Positions 9,128 to 19,300 of a stretch of DNA of 64,000 nucleotides are shown here, in pieces. The stretch is from Oceanobacter sp. (GTDB taxonomy: Bacteria; Pseudomonadota; Gammaproteobacteria; Pseudomonadales; Oceanobacteraceae): the NCBI GenBank assembly GCA_002733645.1, contig NVWL01000019.1, forward strand, positions 1 through 64,000. Direction: 5' to 3'. Positions within the stretch are counted from its first letter, which is position 1; each line of letters starts with the position of its first letter. A program made the position numbers and the translations under genes. The notes below the pieces were generated by a model. The model saw only the letters and a list, made by a program, of their open reading frames with translations. It did no database searches and had not been told where the DNA came from.

Positions 9128-9502
9128 TTAGCTGATCATGGCAACCCAAGACAGCGCGCTGTGCATCTTAGCAACACCAAAGATATAGCAAAAAGTGACT
9201 AGCGCTAAAGCAAACATTTTAACGTTCATCTTCTTGATCGCAAGAATACCAAATACAACATACACCACTAAGCCTAACAATTTTGCCGTAACCCATGCTT
9301 CGGCGAATGGGTATTGCTGTAATTGAACACACAATAAGCCAGCGGTTATCAGTAATAACGCACTGATGACATGAGGCCCAATTTTCATTAATTTATTGTT
9401 ATTCCATGTAGGTTTCACATACGCCAAAGCAAAGCGCAAAACAAAAAGAATAAGGGATAAATACACAAAACCTACGTGCGAATGTTTTAGTGCCATGTAC
9501 AT
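9128..9502 (-). CDS. SirB2-family membrane protein
   Basis: 124 residues with four membrane helices and the SirB family pattern: an N-terminal KHSHVGFVYLSLILFVLRF, a central KIGPHVISALLLITAGL and a late AKLLGLVVYVVFGILA. The family (named from Salmonella invasion gene regulation) is widespread with no clear biochemical role. GAGGA lies eight bases before the chosen ATG. It stands alone between dtd and the repeat element. Confidence 0.85.
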   Translation of the reverse strand: MYMALKHSHVGFVYLSLILFVLRFALAYVKPTWNNNKLMKIGPHVISALLLITAGLLCVQLQQYPFAEAWVTAKLLGLVVYVVFGILAIKKMNVKMFALALVTFCYIFGVAKMHSALSWVAMIS

Positions 9503-9675
9503 TGGGGTTTTCCTCTAACGGTTATTATTGTCTGTTCAGTTTCAATGTCGGTTGAGGTTTGAACTTAAGTTAAGCGGCGCAGAATATCAGACCTCGTTGA
9601 GCCATGGGGCTGATCAAGATCAAATTTTATAGCACTTCTCTTACGGCTGATACTCCTCCACCCGAATCAAACAGC

Positions 9676-10143
9676 CTAAGGCACTTCCAACGAGAACGTC
9701 ACAGGGCCATCATTCACCAAGCTCACTTTCATGTCTGCACCAAAACGCCCTGATGCTGTGGTGATACGCGCAGCAGCTTGAGTACGAAAATAATCGTACA
9801 AAGCTTCCGCATCAGCAGGCGCCGCCGCTTTCGAGAACCCCGGACGTGTCCCCTTTTTTGTGTCTGCTGCTAAAGTGAATTGTGAAATTACCAGCAGCTC
9901 GCCGTTAACATCGACTAGGCTACGGTTCATTTTTCCTTCATCGTCCGGGAATACACGATAGCGCAAAATTTTATCTAGCAGTTTGTCCGCATCCGCTTGG
10001 GTGTCTCCACGACGAATTCCGAGCAAAAGCAGCAGCCCAGTACTGATCGCGCCTATTGTTTCACCACCAACTTCTTCACCACCAACCCCTTCACCGTGAA
10101 CCACGACACTGGCAGAAGACACTCGCTGAATTAAAGCAATCAT
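9676..10143 (-). CDS. dtd: D-aminoacyl-tRNA deacylase
   Basis: 155 residues. Dtd hydrolyses D-aminoacyl-tRNAs and mischarged Gly-tRNA(Ala) as a cytoplasmic homodimer. The signature [20 protein letters not shown], the cis-Gly-Pro type motif [11 protein letters not shown] and GRFGADMKV are all present. The usual length is about 145. The extra residues come from a small repeated insert ([12 protein letters not shown]) in the beta-hairpin that normally reads as a short V-x-G-E-x-x-x-x-I. The DNA there is a short imperfect tandem repeat at about 10060-10095. The active-site segments are intact. Confidence 0.93.
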   Translation of the reverse strand: MIALIQRVSSASVVVHGEGVGGEEVGGETIGAISTGLLLLLGIRRGDTQADADKLLDKILRYRVFPDDEGKMNRSLVDVNGELLVISQFTLAADTKKGTRPGFSKAAAPADAEALYDYFRTQAAARITTASGRFGADMKVSLVNDGPVTFSLEVP

Positions 10144-10223
10144 ATGACCTCGATTCGTGTTCAGTATTTGCCGGGGCAGGATAGCGCGTTCTATACTCAG
10201 TTCAACTACTGAAGGATTGAATC

Positions 10224-10757
10224 ATGCACAAACAGGCATTGTTACTCGTTGCAGCATCGTTATTGCTCACCACGCTCGCACCCGCTCAGGCTGAAACTCA
10301 GGTGTTTATTACAAGAGACGCTGAGGGGAACCCGGTATTCAGTGATCGCCGCTCCCAAGATGCAGAAGAGCATGTCGTCACTGAACTGCCTTCGATGCCT
10401 GCTTTCAAAATAAAAGAAAAAGAGAAGAAAGCAGAGACTCAAACGCCAAAAGCAGTGACTTATACCAGCCTTAGTATTGTTTCTCCCGCTGCCGGAACCA
10501 ATATTGCCAATGGTTTTGCTGGTGATGTAGAAGTCTCCGGTGTGTTATCCCCCGGTCTCGCTGACGGCGATAAAATTGTACTTAAGGACGGTAAGTTAGT
10601 AATCGCAACCAACCAGCAAACGTCTTTCTCGGTCAAAAACCTTGATCGCGGTGAGCACACTCTTTCTATGCACGTTATTGGCCCAGACGGCGAGACCAAA
10701 ATTAGTAGCCAGCCCGTGACTATTTTCGTACAACGATCTTCTTCACTCGCAAGGTAA
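10224..10757 (+). CDS. Secreted DUF4124-domain protein
   Basis: 177 residues with a clear Sec signal peptide (cleavage after APAQA, about residue 23). An N-terminal DUF4124 module contains VFITRDAEGNPVFSDR. After a Lys/Glu-rich linker the C-terminal part (about 80-175) looks like an immunoglobulin-like beta domain (SIVSPAAGTNIAN, DRGEHTLSMHVIGPDG). A DUF4124 gene just before glnLG is common in Pseudomonas-type genomes, where glnA usually lies upstream. No glnA is present here. Function unknown; the protein is periplasmic. Confidence 0.8.
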   Translation: MHKQALLLVAASLLLTTLAPAQAETQVFITRDAEGNPVFSDRRSQDAEEHVVTELPSMPAFKIKEKEKKAETQTPKAVTYTSLSIVSPAAGTNIANGFAGDVEVSGVLSPGLADGDKIVLKDGKLVIATNQQTSFSVKNLDRGEHTLSMHVIGPDGETKISSQPVTIFVQRSSSLAR

Positions 10758-10768
10758 CAGAGCAAGAT

Positions 10769-10799
10769 CTGCCTCCCGGCTCAATCAGAGCCGAGGCAG
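10769..10799 (+). terminator. Hairpin after the DUF4124 gene, possible terminator
   Basis: CTGCCTC (10769-10775) pairs with GAGGCAG (10793-10799), with inner GGCTC/GAGCC. No T-run follows, so termination by this hairpin alone is uncertain. Confidence 0.35.
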
Positions 10800-10904
10800 G
10801 CTGCATCTCTGGTAACTCCCGTAAGCCTCTTCGCTTTCCAGATCAATACCGCTTCCCTGTAAACCTTATGAACACAAAGCCTTCGGGCGCACCAATAGCA
10901 CCGC

Positions 10905-10950
10905 GCACCATATTAGTGCTATATATTTTTATTTTGCACCATGTTGGCAC
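10905..10950 (+). promoter_or_regulatory. NtrC-type binding sites upstream of glnL
   Basis: GCACCATATTAGTGC (10905-10919) and TGCACCATGTTGGCAC (10935-10950) match the NtrC dyad GCACCA-N3-TGGTGC at most positions, and their equivalent positions are 31 bases apart. They lie about 130-170 bases before glnL. This suggests autoregulation of the ntrBC operon by phosphorylated NtrC, as in enterics. The second site overlaps a TGGCAC element, but GC is not found at the sigma-54 spacing, so I do not call a sigma-54 promoter. Confidence 0.55.
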
Positions 10951-11077
10951 TAAAAAGTCGTACAATTAGTCCACCCTGAACAAGTTCATAGCATCAGTGA
11001 CGCCCGCTCGCGCTATTTATGTGCAACATCCACAACTGGCTTAAATTTTGCTGAATTTGCATGAAATGGAGACTCTC

Positions 11078-12160
11078 ATGTTGGCTAATCCAATCCTAAA
11101 CCACCACCTCTTAGAACACCTGAATACCGGTATTCTGTTGCTGGATGCCGACTTGCGGGTGGTGTTTATGAATCCAGCAGCCGAAGCGTTACTTGAGGTG
11201 AGTGGGCACAGAGGGCAAGGCACTGAATTTCCTTTATTGGCATTTGAGTCACTCGAGGCCAGCGAATCACTCAAAGATTCACTCATTAGCGGGCACTCGT
11301 ACACCAAACGCGAAGCCAATATAGAGCTACATAATCAACAGCACATCACCATCGATTACAGCGTCAGTCCTGTCTCTCACCCTGAAAGCCGCCTGCCCTG
11401 TTTGCTGATTGAGCTTCAAGGGCGAGACCGCCTTGTCCGTATTAGTCGTGAAGAACAACTGATAGCTAAACAAGAAACCACCCGAAACTTGGTGCGCAAC
11501 TTAGCACATGAGATTAAAAACCCTTTGGGCGGTATCCGTGGTGCTGCACAACTTTTAGCACGTGTATTGCCCGAAGAAGACATGAGTGAATACACCAATA
11601 TTATTATCGAAGAGGCAGATCGTTTAAGGGATTTAGTTGATCGAATGTTAGGCCCTAGAACCATCCCGAAACAAGAACAGGTAAACATTCACGAAGTGTT
11701 AGAGCGGGTATGTCAGTTAATTGATGTTGAGTCCGAAGGGGTCGTTGAAATACGCAGAGACTATGACCCGTCGATCCCTGAGCTAGAAGCCGACAAAGGG
11801 CAGATGATTCAGTCCATGTTGAATGTCTGTCGTAACGCTATGCAGGCCATGTTAAGTAACCCTAGCCCCAAAGGTCGCCCGTCGCTAACCATAAAAACGC
11901 GCTCCATTCGGCAATTTACCATCGGCCATAACCGACACAGGCTGGTCGCACGTATTGATATTACTGATAACGGCCCCGGCATTCCGGAAGATATTCGCGA
12001 GAATTTATTTTATCCGATGGTCACTGGCCGCCCTGACGGTACCGGCCTTGGGTTATCTATTTCACAATCCATTATTAATCAGTGCAACGGCATCATTGAA
12101 TTTGACTCCACCGCCGATAGCACCACTTTTTCCATATACTTACCACTGGAACCACTATGA
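11078..12160 (+). CDS. glnL: Nitrogen regulation sensor kinase NtrB (GlnL)
   Basis: 360 residues from the ATG at 11078, six bases after GGAG. Other in-frame starts at 11048 (TTG) and 11066 are less well placed. A cytoplasmic PAS domain (about 10-110) lacks membrane segments. The H-box NLAHEIKNPLGGIRGAAQLL has the phospho-accepting His near residue 143. The ATP-binding domain has the N-box CRNAMQA, DNGPGIP and GRPDGTGLGLSI. It phosphorylates or dephosphorylates NtrC under PII control. It overlaps glnG by four bases (ATGA). Confidence 0.95.
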   Translation: MLANPILNHHLLEHLNTGILLLDADLRVVFMNPAAEALLEVSGHRGQGTEFPLLAFESLEASESLKDSLISGHSYTKREANIELHNQQHITIDYSVSPVSHPESRLPCLLIELQGRDRLVRISREEQLIAKQETTRNLVRNLAHEIKNPLGGIRGAAQLLARVLPEEDMSEYTNIIIEEADRLRDLVDRMLGPRTIPKQEQVNIHEVLERVCQLIDVESEGVVEIRRDYDPSIPELEADKGQMIQSMLNVCRNAMQAMLSNPSPKGRPSLTIKTRSIRQFTIGHNRHRLVARIDITDNGPGIPEDIRENLFYPMVTGRPDGTGLGLSISQSIINQCNGIIEFDSTADSTTFSIYLPLEPL

Positions 12161-13584
12161 GCACTGTCTGGATCATTGATGACGATAAGTCCATTCGCTG
12201 GGTACTTGAAAAAGCACTACAGCAAGCCGGTATCGAGACGCGTGTGTTCGAGCAGGCAGAGCCTGCCCTGAATCAACTGCGTCGCGAGCACCCAGACGCC
12301 ATTATTACGGACATTCGTATGCCCGGCATGGATGGCCTTACACTACTCAAGCATGCTAACGAAGCGCATCCTGATTTACCAGTGATCATCATGACCGCGC
12401 ATTCTGATTTAGAAAGCGCGGTGACGTCGTATCGAAGCGGTGCTTTTGAGTACCTACCCAAACCCTTTGATGTCGATGAAGCTGTTAGCCTAATTGAACG
12501 AGCGGTTGCCCACTTTGCCGAATTATCAGCCGAGCTACCGCCCGCCGAGCCTGAGCTTCCAACTCAAGAAATTATTGGTGAAGCCCCGGCGATGCAGGAA
12601 GTTTTTCGTGCGATTGGTCGCCTATCACAGTCCAACATTACCGTATTAATTAATGGCGAATCAGGTACCGGTAAAGAGCTTGTCGCTCATGCATTACATA
12701 AACACAGCCCGCGTGCCGCCGAACCATTTATTGCATTGAACATGGCGGCTATTCCTAAAGATTTGATTGAGTCCGAGTTATTTGGCCATGAAAAAGGCTC
12801 ATTTACCGGAGCCGGAGGGCAACGCCGAGGACGCTTTGAGCAGGCCAACAATGGTACGCTATTTCTTGATGAAATCGGTGATATGCCGGCCGATACACAA
12901 ACTCGATTATTGCGTGTATTGGCTGATGGTGAATTCTACCGGGTTGGTGGTACTACGCCGGTAAAAGTAAATGTGCGCATCATTGCTGCAACGCACCAAG
13001 ATCTTGAAGGCTTGGTAAAAGAAGGACGTTTCCGCGAAGATTTATTTCATCGCTTAAACGTTATTCGTATTCATCTCCCACGCTTAGCTGACCGTCGTGA
13101 AGACATTCCAAAACTGCTCACGCACTTTTTACAACGCGCCGCTGAAGAGCTAGAAGTTGAATGCAAAACCTTGCGCGCTGAAACGGAAGAGTTTTTAAGT
13201 ACTCTCGATTGGCCAGGTAACGTTCGTCAACTGGAAAACACCTGCCGCTGGATTACCGTCATGGCCTCTGGTCGTGAAGTGCTGGTGAATGATCTACCAC
13301 CTGAACTGTTAGAACAAAAAAGCGATATTCAAACGTCAGGAAACTGGGAACAGAATTTACGTTTTTGGGCCGATCAGCAACTTACTGGTGGCACCACCAG
13401 CTTGCTGGATACGGCGGTCCCTATCTTTGAACGCATTATGATAGAAACGGCATTAAAACATACCGCAGGACGTCGTAGAGATGCCGCTAACTTACTTGGC
13501 TGGGGCCGTAACACCCTTACTCGTAAGATAAAAGAACTGCACATGGATGACGATCATAGCGACGACGATGACTCTGACGATTAA
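12157..13584 (+). CDS. glnG: Nitrogen regulation response regulator NtrC (GlnG), sigma-54 activator
   Basis: 475 residues: receiver domain (phosphorylation site Asp52 in TDIRMPGMDG), an AAA+ sigma-54 interaction domain with Walker A GESGTGKE and Walker B-type [10 protein letters not shown], and a C-terminal Fis-type HTH (GRRRDAANLLGWGRNTLTRK). The sigma-54 contact loop reads GSFTGA rather than the usual GAFTGA. Several natural NtrC proteins carry Ser here, so it is probably functional. The C-terminus ends in an unusual Asp-rich tail (DDDHSDDDDSDD). Cotranscribed with glnL. Confidence 0.95.
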   Translation: MSTVWIIDDDKSIRWVLEKALQQAGIETRVFEQAEPALNQLRREHPDAIITDIRMPGMDGLTLLKHANEAHPDLPVIIMTAHSDLESAVTSYRSGAFEYLPKPFDVDEAVSLIERAVAHFAELSAELPPAEPELPTQEIIGEAPAMQEVFRAIGRLSQSNITVLINGESGTGKELVAHALHKHSPRAAEPFIALNMAAIPKDLIESELFGHEKGSFTGAGGQRRGRFEQANNGTLFLDEIGDMPADTQTRLLRVLADGEFYRVGGTTPVKVNVRIIAATHQDLEGLVKEGRFREDLFHRLNVIRIHLPRLADRREDIPKLLTHFLQRAAEELEVECKTLRAETEEFLSTLDWPGNVRQLENTCRWITVMASGREVLVNDLPPELLEQKSDIQTSGNWEQNLRFWADQQLTGGTTSLLDTAVPIFERIMIETALKHTAGRRRDAANLLGWGRNTLTRKIKELHMDDDHSDDDDSDD

Positions 13585-13619
13585 CTCTATAGACGATTCA
13601 ACACGATAGTCATTCTGCT

Positions 13620-13690
13620 ACTGCACGTTGGGGCTTATCCTCGTGCAGTAAAATCTTAGTGCAGTAAAAACCTAGCACAGTAAAATCAGC
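13620..13690 (+). repeat. Hairpin and short direct repeats after glnG
   Basis: ACTGCACG (13620-13627) pairs with CGTGCAGT (13642-13649). The 3' arm then belongs to three copies of GTGCAGTAAAA-like sequence with a 16-base period (13644, 13660, 13676). This may be a degenerate terminator region between the convergent glnG and msh genes. Confidence 0.45.
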
Positions 13691-13695
13691 CCCAG

Positions 13696-16332
13696 CTATC
13701 TCAATTCCTTGCGATAAATCAATCTCTCATGACCTCGATTCACCCCAAACGTCGCAGCCCCTTGTGGGTTCTCATAACTTCCGTTGTTGTCGTAATCCCC
13801 CTGTAGCCAAGTAGGTGCGCTATACGTCACCGTCGCATCACCATCGTCTGGAGTACCAGGAGTGACACTGGATGCTTCCAATATCAAACCTTCATCACCA
13901 CTCGTGCCATCCGTCAGCGAACCCGAAGACGTTAACACCGTAGAAATAGAATCAATACTTGCATTCGTATCAGCCCAAGTTGTGCAATCATCTAAAGGGT
14001 TAACAACATACCCACTGCCATCAAAATATTCCGTCCTCAGAGGCATGATCAAATTAACCACATCAGGGCCATAAATATCTTCCAGCCAGAACCGCCCGTA
14101 ACGCACGGACAAACCAGATGATGATGGAATGAAAGACTCCGCCAAATCAATTTTAACCTCATCAGAATCTTCTAGAGTCGCAAGTAAGTCGAACGTTAAT
14201 TCAGGGGCAAAAGGATCAACCTCTGCCAATGCGCTTCGCACATACGTTATATCGTCAGCTGCACTAAACACATAAGTCATCTCTCCGGGGTGGCCTGCTC
14301 GATTATTTAGGGTGCCTTCAACTAAGTTCACGTCAACGGCTAAGAGATTATTATCGGTCCCCTCCTTAGTAGTATCTGAAGTAGGTGCAGAGATACCAGC
14401 AAAAACAGAAGCCGCATTTAATTTTCGATAGCCTGTTTGCGTATAGTTTTGCGTAACATCATGATTGGCAGAATGCGCAGAAATGTACACCTCTGGTGCC
14501 ACCATCCATGTCGTTGGTTGCCCCGAATATAAATTACCTGCGGTACAGCCCGGTATTGTTGCAAGGGAACCGTTATCATTAATAACGATATCAAAGTAAT
14601 CAGGAGTAAACCGACCGGTCGGTACACTCGCAAACGTGGCTAACGACGTATTTCCCACGGTGCCTAACGCGGAACCAAAATACAGGGGAGGCGTAACACT
14701 AAAATTAAATACGCCCACTTCGGTTTGGTTGACCGACACATCCTGAGAATTAGAGGTTTGAATATACGACGTTGAAGATGGAGCCCCCTCTAAGTGAACA
14801 ACGCCATCAAGGCTGCCCGAGCCACTCGGGGAAACCACAGAAACGCCAAGTTGAACAGAGTCACCATTACTGGTGTAATTTGGCGTCACTGCGTTATCCG
14901 TACAAAAATCTGAATCGCTATCGGACTCCCACGCAACGGCACTGACGGTTAAAGAAAATTCAGCGCCCGCTTGAGTGAATACACCGCAATTCGCGTAATC
15001 GCCTCCCGCAGGGTTGATACATTCACCACCCGTTCGCACACACATACCGACGGGTCTGGCTATAAAATTACTATTGCCCGTCATGGACAAACCGGCGTCA
15101 GCCCCACTTCCGGTGTAATTAACATTTAGCTCGACATCCCCTGCATCGAAATAATTGACCGCGACAGACGCCACGCCACTGGCATTAAAACTTACCGAGG
15201 TTGAACTGGCCGTGCCTGAACTTCCACCCATGGCTGAAGCGGGGCTTCCCACATACACAGGCAAAGTACCACTCGATGGCGTGTTGTAACCTGACCAAAA
15301 ATCAAGGGTTTTGGTCACATTAGAAAATGCAGGGGTACACTGCTGAGAAGCATCGTCTTTTTTAACCGCTTGTATGGATGCCGTTTCACCACGGCCAGAA
15401 ATAAACTCAGGCACACTGACAATAAACCCACTATCTGCGTACGTTAAATTGCAGAAAGCTGAATAACCACTACCGCTAATAGAGCATTGTGTCGCTCCGC
15501 CGGTCACTGGCGGTACTGCAACAGACACACCTACCGCAACAGTCCCCGGCGTTGTTTTCACGAGCGAGGCTGTTGCACTGCCACCAGAAAAGGTAATCGT
15601 ATCCCCACCACTCCATCCGCTAGGAGATAATGTTGTCGTGACACTATCAGTGTATAGGGAAGAGCAAGCAGCATCCGCACAGGCCTGTATAGTGACTGCA
15701 TGAGGATTACAAGTAAGCGCTGCGGAGGAATAACTCATACGAAAATGATCAGGCCCTGTGGGTGGCAAGTCGGCATCCACTTCAATATTACTGACGTACC
15801 AGTTATCACCCAAAAGATCGAAAAAGCTAAAGCCTCCACCCTCCATAACATATCGAACCTGAAAATTATCATGATGCGCTGATGCCGGCAGCGTTCCACT
15901 ATATGAATATACTCCCCCTAACGATATTAAACCCAAAAAACCATTATCGGCGACAAAAGTGGTAATTTCTTGCCAAGAACCAGTGTTGGTTAAATAGTCA
16001 ACCCTTAGATCCTCCCCCGGATTCGGACCAGCACCAAAGATTCCAAAAGCGATACTAAACGGTACAGTGACGTCAAAATTTAACGTCACTTCGTCGGCTT
16101 CTGAAAAGTCATACACCTGAGATTCCACTTCCACATAGCCATCATGCAAGCGTAGTTCGTTTAACCCGGTTATTTGAGCACGCGAAGCATTTGAGGCTAT
16201 CCAATCAACGCCCAGAACCGCCGCGTTTAATAAATCAAACAGCAAGGCCTTACTCACAGCAGGCGTGCTCAACAATGCCACGAATAAAAGTGCGCTCGCA
16301 CACTGTTTGAATTTATTTTTTAATCGTTTCAT
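13696..16332 (-). CDS. MshQ-like large secreted protein, second copy (DUF6701)
   Basis: 878 residues with an N-terminal signal peptide (ends near STPAVSKA). A degenerate N-terminal lectin-like module (about 30-190) is followed by the long region shared with the upstream gene. Shared blocks include DHFRMSYSSAALTCNPHAVT, CADAACSSLYTDS, repeated Ig-like stretches, FTPDYFDI, VRYGRFWLEDIYG and the identical-style end NRGHERLIYRKE. The upstream neighbour carries all of these in the same order, so the two are tandem duplicates that have diverged. The start overlaps the upstream stop by four bases. It is probably a surface or pilus-tip associated adhesin-type protein. Function is inferred from MshQ in other MSHA loci. 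Confidence 0.7.
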   Translation of the reverse strand: MKRLKNKFKQCASALLFVALLSTPAVSKALLFDLLNAAVLGVDWIASNASRAQITGLNELRLHDGYVEVESQVYDFSEADEVTLNFDVTVPFSIAFGIFGAGPNPGEDLRVDYLTNTGSWQEITTFVADNGFLGLISLGGVYSYSGTLPASAHHDNFQVRYVMEGGGFSFFDLLGDNWYVSNIEVDADLPPTGPDHFRMSYSSAALTCNPHAVTIQACADAACSSLYTDSVTTTLSPSGWSGGDTITFSGGSATASLVKTTPGTVAVGVSVAVPPVTGGATQCSISGSGYSAFCNLTYADSGFIVSVPEFISGRGETASIQAVKKDDASQQCTPAFSNVTKTLDFWSGYNTPSSGTLPVYVGSPASAMGGSSGTASSTSVSFNASGVASVAVNYFDAGDVELNVNYTGSGADAGLSMTGNSNFIARPVGMCVRTGGECINPAGGDYANCGVFTQAGAEFSLTVSAVAWESDSDSDFCTDNAVTPNYTSNGDSVQLGVSVVSPSGSGSLDGVVHLEGAPSSTSYIQTSNSQDVSVNQTEVGVFNFSVTPPLYFGSALGTVGNTSLATFASVPTGRFTPDYFDIVINDNGSLATIPGCTAGNLYSGQPTTWMVAPEVYISAHSANHDVTQNYTQTGYRKLNAASVFAGISAPTSDTTKEGTDNNLLAVDVNLVEGTLNNRAGHPGEMTYVFSAADDITYVRSALAEVDPFAPELTFDLLATLEDSDEVKIDLAESFIPSSSGLSVRYGRFWLEDIYGPDVVNLIMPLRTEYFDGSGYVVNPLDDCTTWADTNASIDSISTVLTSSGSLTDGTSGDEGLILEASSVTPGTPDDGDATVTYSAPTWLQGDYDNNGSYENPQGAATFGVNRGHERLIYRKELR

Positions 16333-19300
16333 CGCACTTCCTTGCGGTAAATCAAACGTTCATGACCACGATTTAAACCAAAGGTCGCTGTCCCAGAGGG
16401 GTCTTCAAAAATGCCGTCATTATTATAGTCACCTTCAAGCCATGCTGGCGCATCAAAGGTTAATATTGCTTCGCCAGTATCTGGCGTTCCGGGCACATCA
16501 TCAGGGGCTTGCAACAAAATCCCCTCGTTTCCAGTAGTGCCTGTAGCTAGTTGTCCAGAGGAGGGTAAGACGGCGCTACGCGTATCGACCGATGCGTCTG
16601 CCGCATCCCAAGTGGTGCAATTATCTGAGTCATTCACGAGGTAACCGCCATCACTAAAATACTCAGCACGAAGGGGCACGATGAGATCTTCGGTTTCAGT
16701 GCCGTAGCTATCTTCAACCCACAATCGTCCAAAGCGCACGCTGACCCCGGAGCCGTCAGGAGTAAATGCAAAGTCAGAGGTCGACCGAACCCCATCGCTA
16801 TCAGAGATAAATTCGGTGACGGTAGCAGGAAAAGTAAAATCGAGATCTGGATTAAATGCATTCACTTCAGACGTCGCGCTACGCGAATAGGTGATTTCGT
16901 CCAGTGCATTAAACTCGTAATCCATCATCCCTGCCGAACTCACTGTTAATGTCGCCGCCTGCGGCGCATAGGTAATTGGAAGCAGCAATGCATCAGTGCC
17001 TGTAGCGCTGCCGTCTGTATTAGGTGTGATCAGTTCGCTGGTAATATCACTGGCGGTTAATTTTTGATAACCCGCTTGAGTATAATTTTCGGTAATGCCG
17101 TGACCAACATTATGAGCAGTAAACCTAAATTCTGGTGCAGTACCCCACGTGGTGGTTTCACCGGAATACAGATTTCCGCTGGGGCTGGGGCAAGTGCCGA
17201 CTAAAGTACCGGCAGTGACTTGAGAAATTTCAAAATGATCGGGGATAAAGCGTCCCGTCGCTTGGCTAGTGTATGTGACTGTACTCGTACTAGAGACAGA
17301 CCCTAGCGCGGCACCTTGGTATAAAGGTGGTGTTGCGCTAAAGGTAAATACGCCCACTTCGCTCTCAACACTGGCGACTGAGTTCATACCGCCAATCGCA
17401 TGATCATAGTCTGTCGGAGTAAAAGTACCGGCACGGCCACCAGAGGGAGAAATCAATGTGGCTGTTAAAGGTATGTCATTAGCACTGTAATTAGGCGTGG
17501 CTGAGTTATCAAGACATAAGTCTGAATCAACATCAGACTCCCACGCCACGGCCGTGACCTGTAAATCAAATTCCTGACCAGCTGTTTTATAAACACTGCA
17601 ATTATTGTAAGGCGATGCACACGCCACACTGCTCTCAGGATAGACACACATACCCGCTGGTCGCGCTGTAAACTCACCACTGCCCGTCATCACTAACCCA
17701 GCATCAGCGCCACTGCCGGTGTATTGAACATTTAAGCGCATGGTGCCAGCGTCGATATAATTTAGCGGCGGTGTGGCTTGACCTGAGGCATCAAAACTTA
17801 ATGTTTGCGTAGTAGCAGCGCCGGACGACGTGCCTATTGCTGTACTGTTGACCGAAACAGGTATTCCACCGGACGTTGGTAAAACATAGTCAGACCATAA
17901 AGACACCGTTTTATTCACGTTGGCAAATGCTGGCACACATTGCTCGCCAGCATCGCCTTCTTTAACCGCACTAATGGTCACGGTTTCGCCTTTTGCTGAT
18001 AGGAAGTCAGGCACGTCGACAATAAAACCGCTGGTCGCGAACGTTAAACCACAGGCCGATGTAAAGCTCCCACTGTCAATTGAACACAAGGTTCCACTGC
18101 CGGTGGCAGACGGTGTCGAGCTTGCGACACCTAACGTGACGGTACTTGCCGTAGTGCGAGAGAAATCAATACTGGTACTACCGCCAGTGAAGGTAACAGT
18201 GTCGCCGCCAACCCAACCGCTAGGGGATAGAGTGACATCAACACTGTCGGTATACAGTGATGAACACGTTGCGTCTTCACAGGCCTGAATAGTGACTGTA
18301 TGCGGATTACAGGTAAGAGCCGAAGAGCCGTATGACAAACGGAAATGATCTACCGCCGGCATTAAACTATCTCGCGTACCCACATACACTTCATCGATGT
18401 GATACATGTCATAGCGCCTAAAAGAAGATACGGAGCCATCCTCTTGATAAAAACGAATCTTAAATGCACTGTGCATGGCATCATCAGGAACACGTGCTTT
18501 ATACCAAAATGCTTGACCAGACAACGATAATTCAGCTTCGTAAAACGCAACTTGCCGCCACGTACCATTGGCTAAATAAATTTGTACTTGTAAATGATCA
18601 TTCCCACTTGGGTCTTCGCTGTCGTAATTTCCAACCGTTAATGCATCTGTCCCAGAAAAATTATCATCGCCATAACGCAGCCAATATTCCATCTCAACAA
18701 AAGTTTCACCGGTTAGATCAATATCCCTCGTCGTTGTGTAACGTTCGCCACAGCAGGTGTACATACTTTTGCTACCGGCCACTGCGGTATGATTACTAAT
18801 TTCTGAGGTGAAGTTGCCATCAACACGATTAAAACTCCAATCTGGAGTTAATGACCCTGAGGGAGGGGTCATTAAGAAATTACGCTCAAATCCATCGTAA
18901 AAGAGAGGCGTGCGAGTCGTGCCGACCTCAAAATCGGTGACCGTAACATCGTCAATATGCCAGAAATCTTTTTGATTCGATGAGGTTCCTGATCCATCCG
19001 GCTGATAAAAACGAATACGAAAACCGCTGTGATAAGCCGTTTCTGGAATTTTTCCCATAAAATTATATTCGGTGCCGCCTGATGGCCCACCACCAGGATA
19101 AAGCACTAACTCTTGCCATGTGCCATTGCTCAGGTACACCTGAATACTCATGGTCTCGGAGCTGGCTGGCCACTCACTGTAATCATCCGAGCCACTACGA
19201 ACCCAGACATTTAATTCAGCGTAATTTACCCCCGTAAGATCAATGGCTCGTGAGGTAACAGAAACCTCTTTACAGCAAGTGTACATACTGCGAGTGCCTG

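Noticed and set aside
10945-10960. TGGCAC element before glnL as a sigma-54 promoter
   Set aside because: The dinucleotide ten bases after GG is TC, not GC, unlike the three clear sigma-54 promoters at 54302, 54878 and 55533.
13644-13690. 16-base direct repeats after glnG as an iteron or regulatory array
   Set aside because: Only three degenerate units, overlapping a hairpin in a convergent intergenic region; probably terminator decay.
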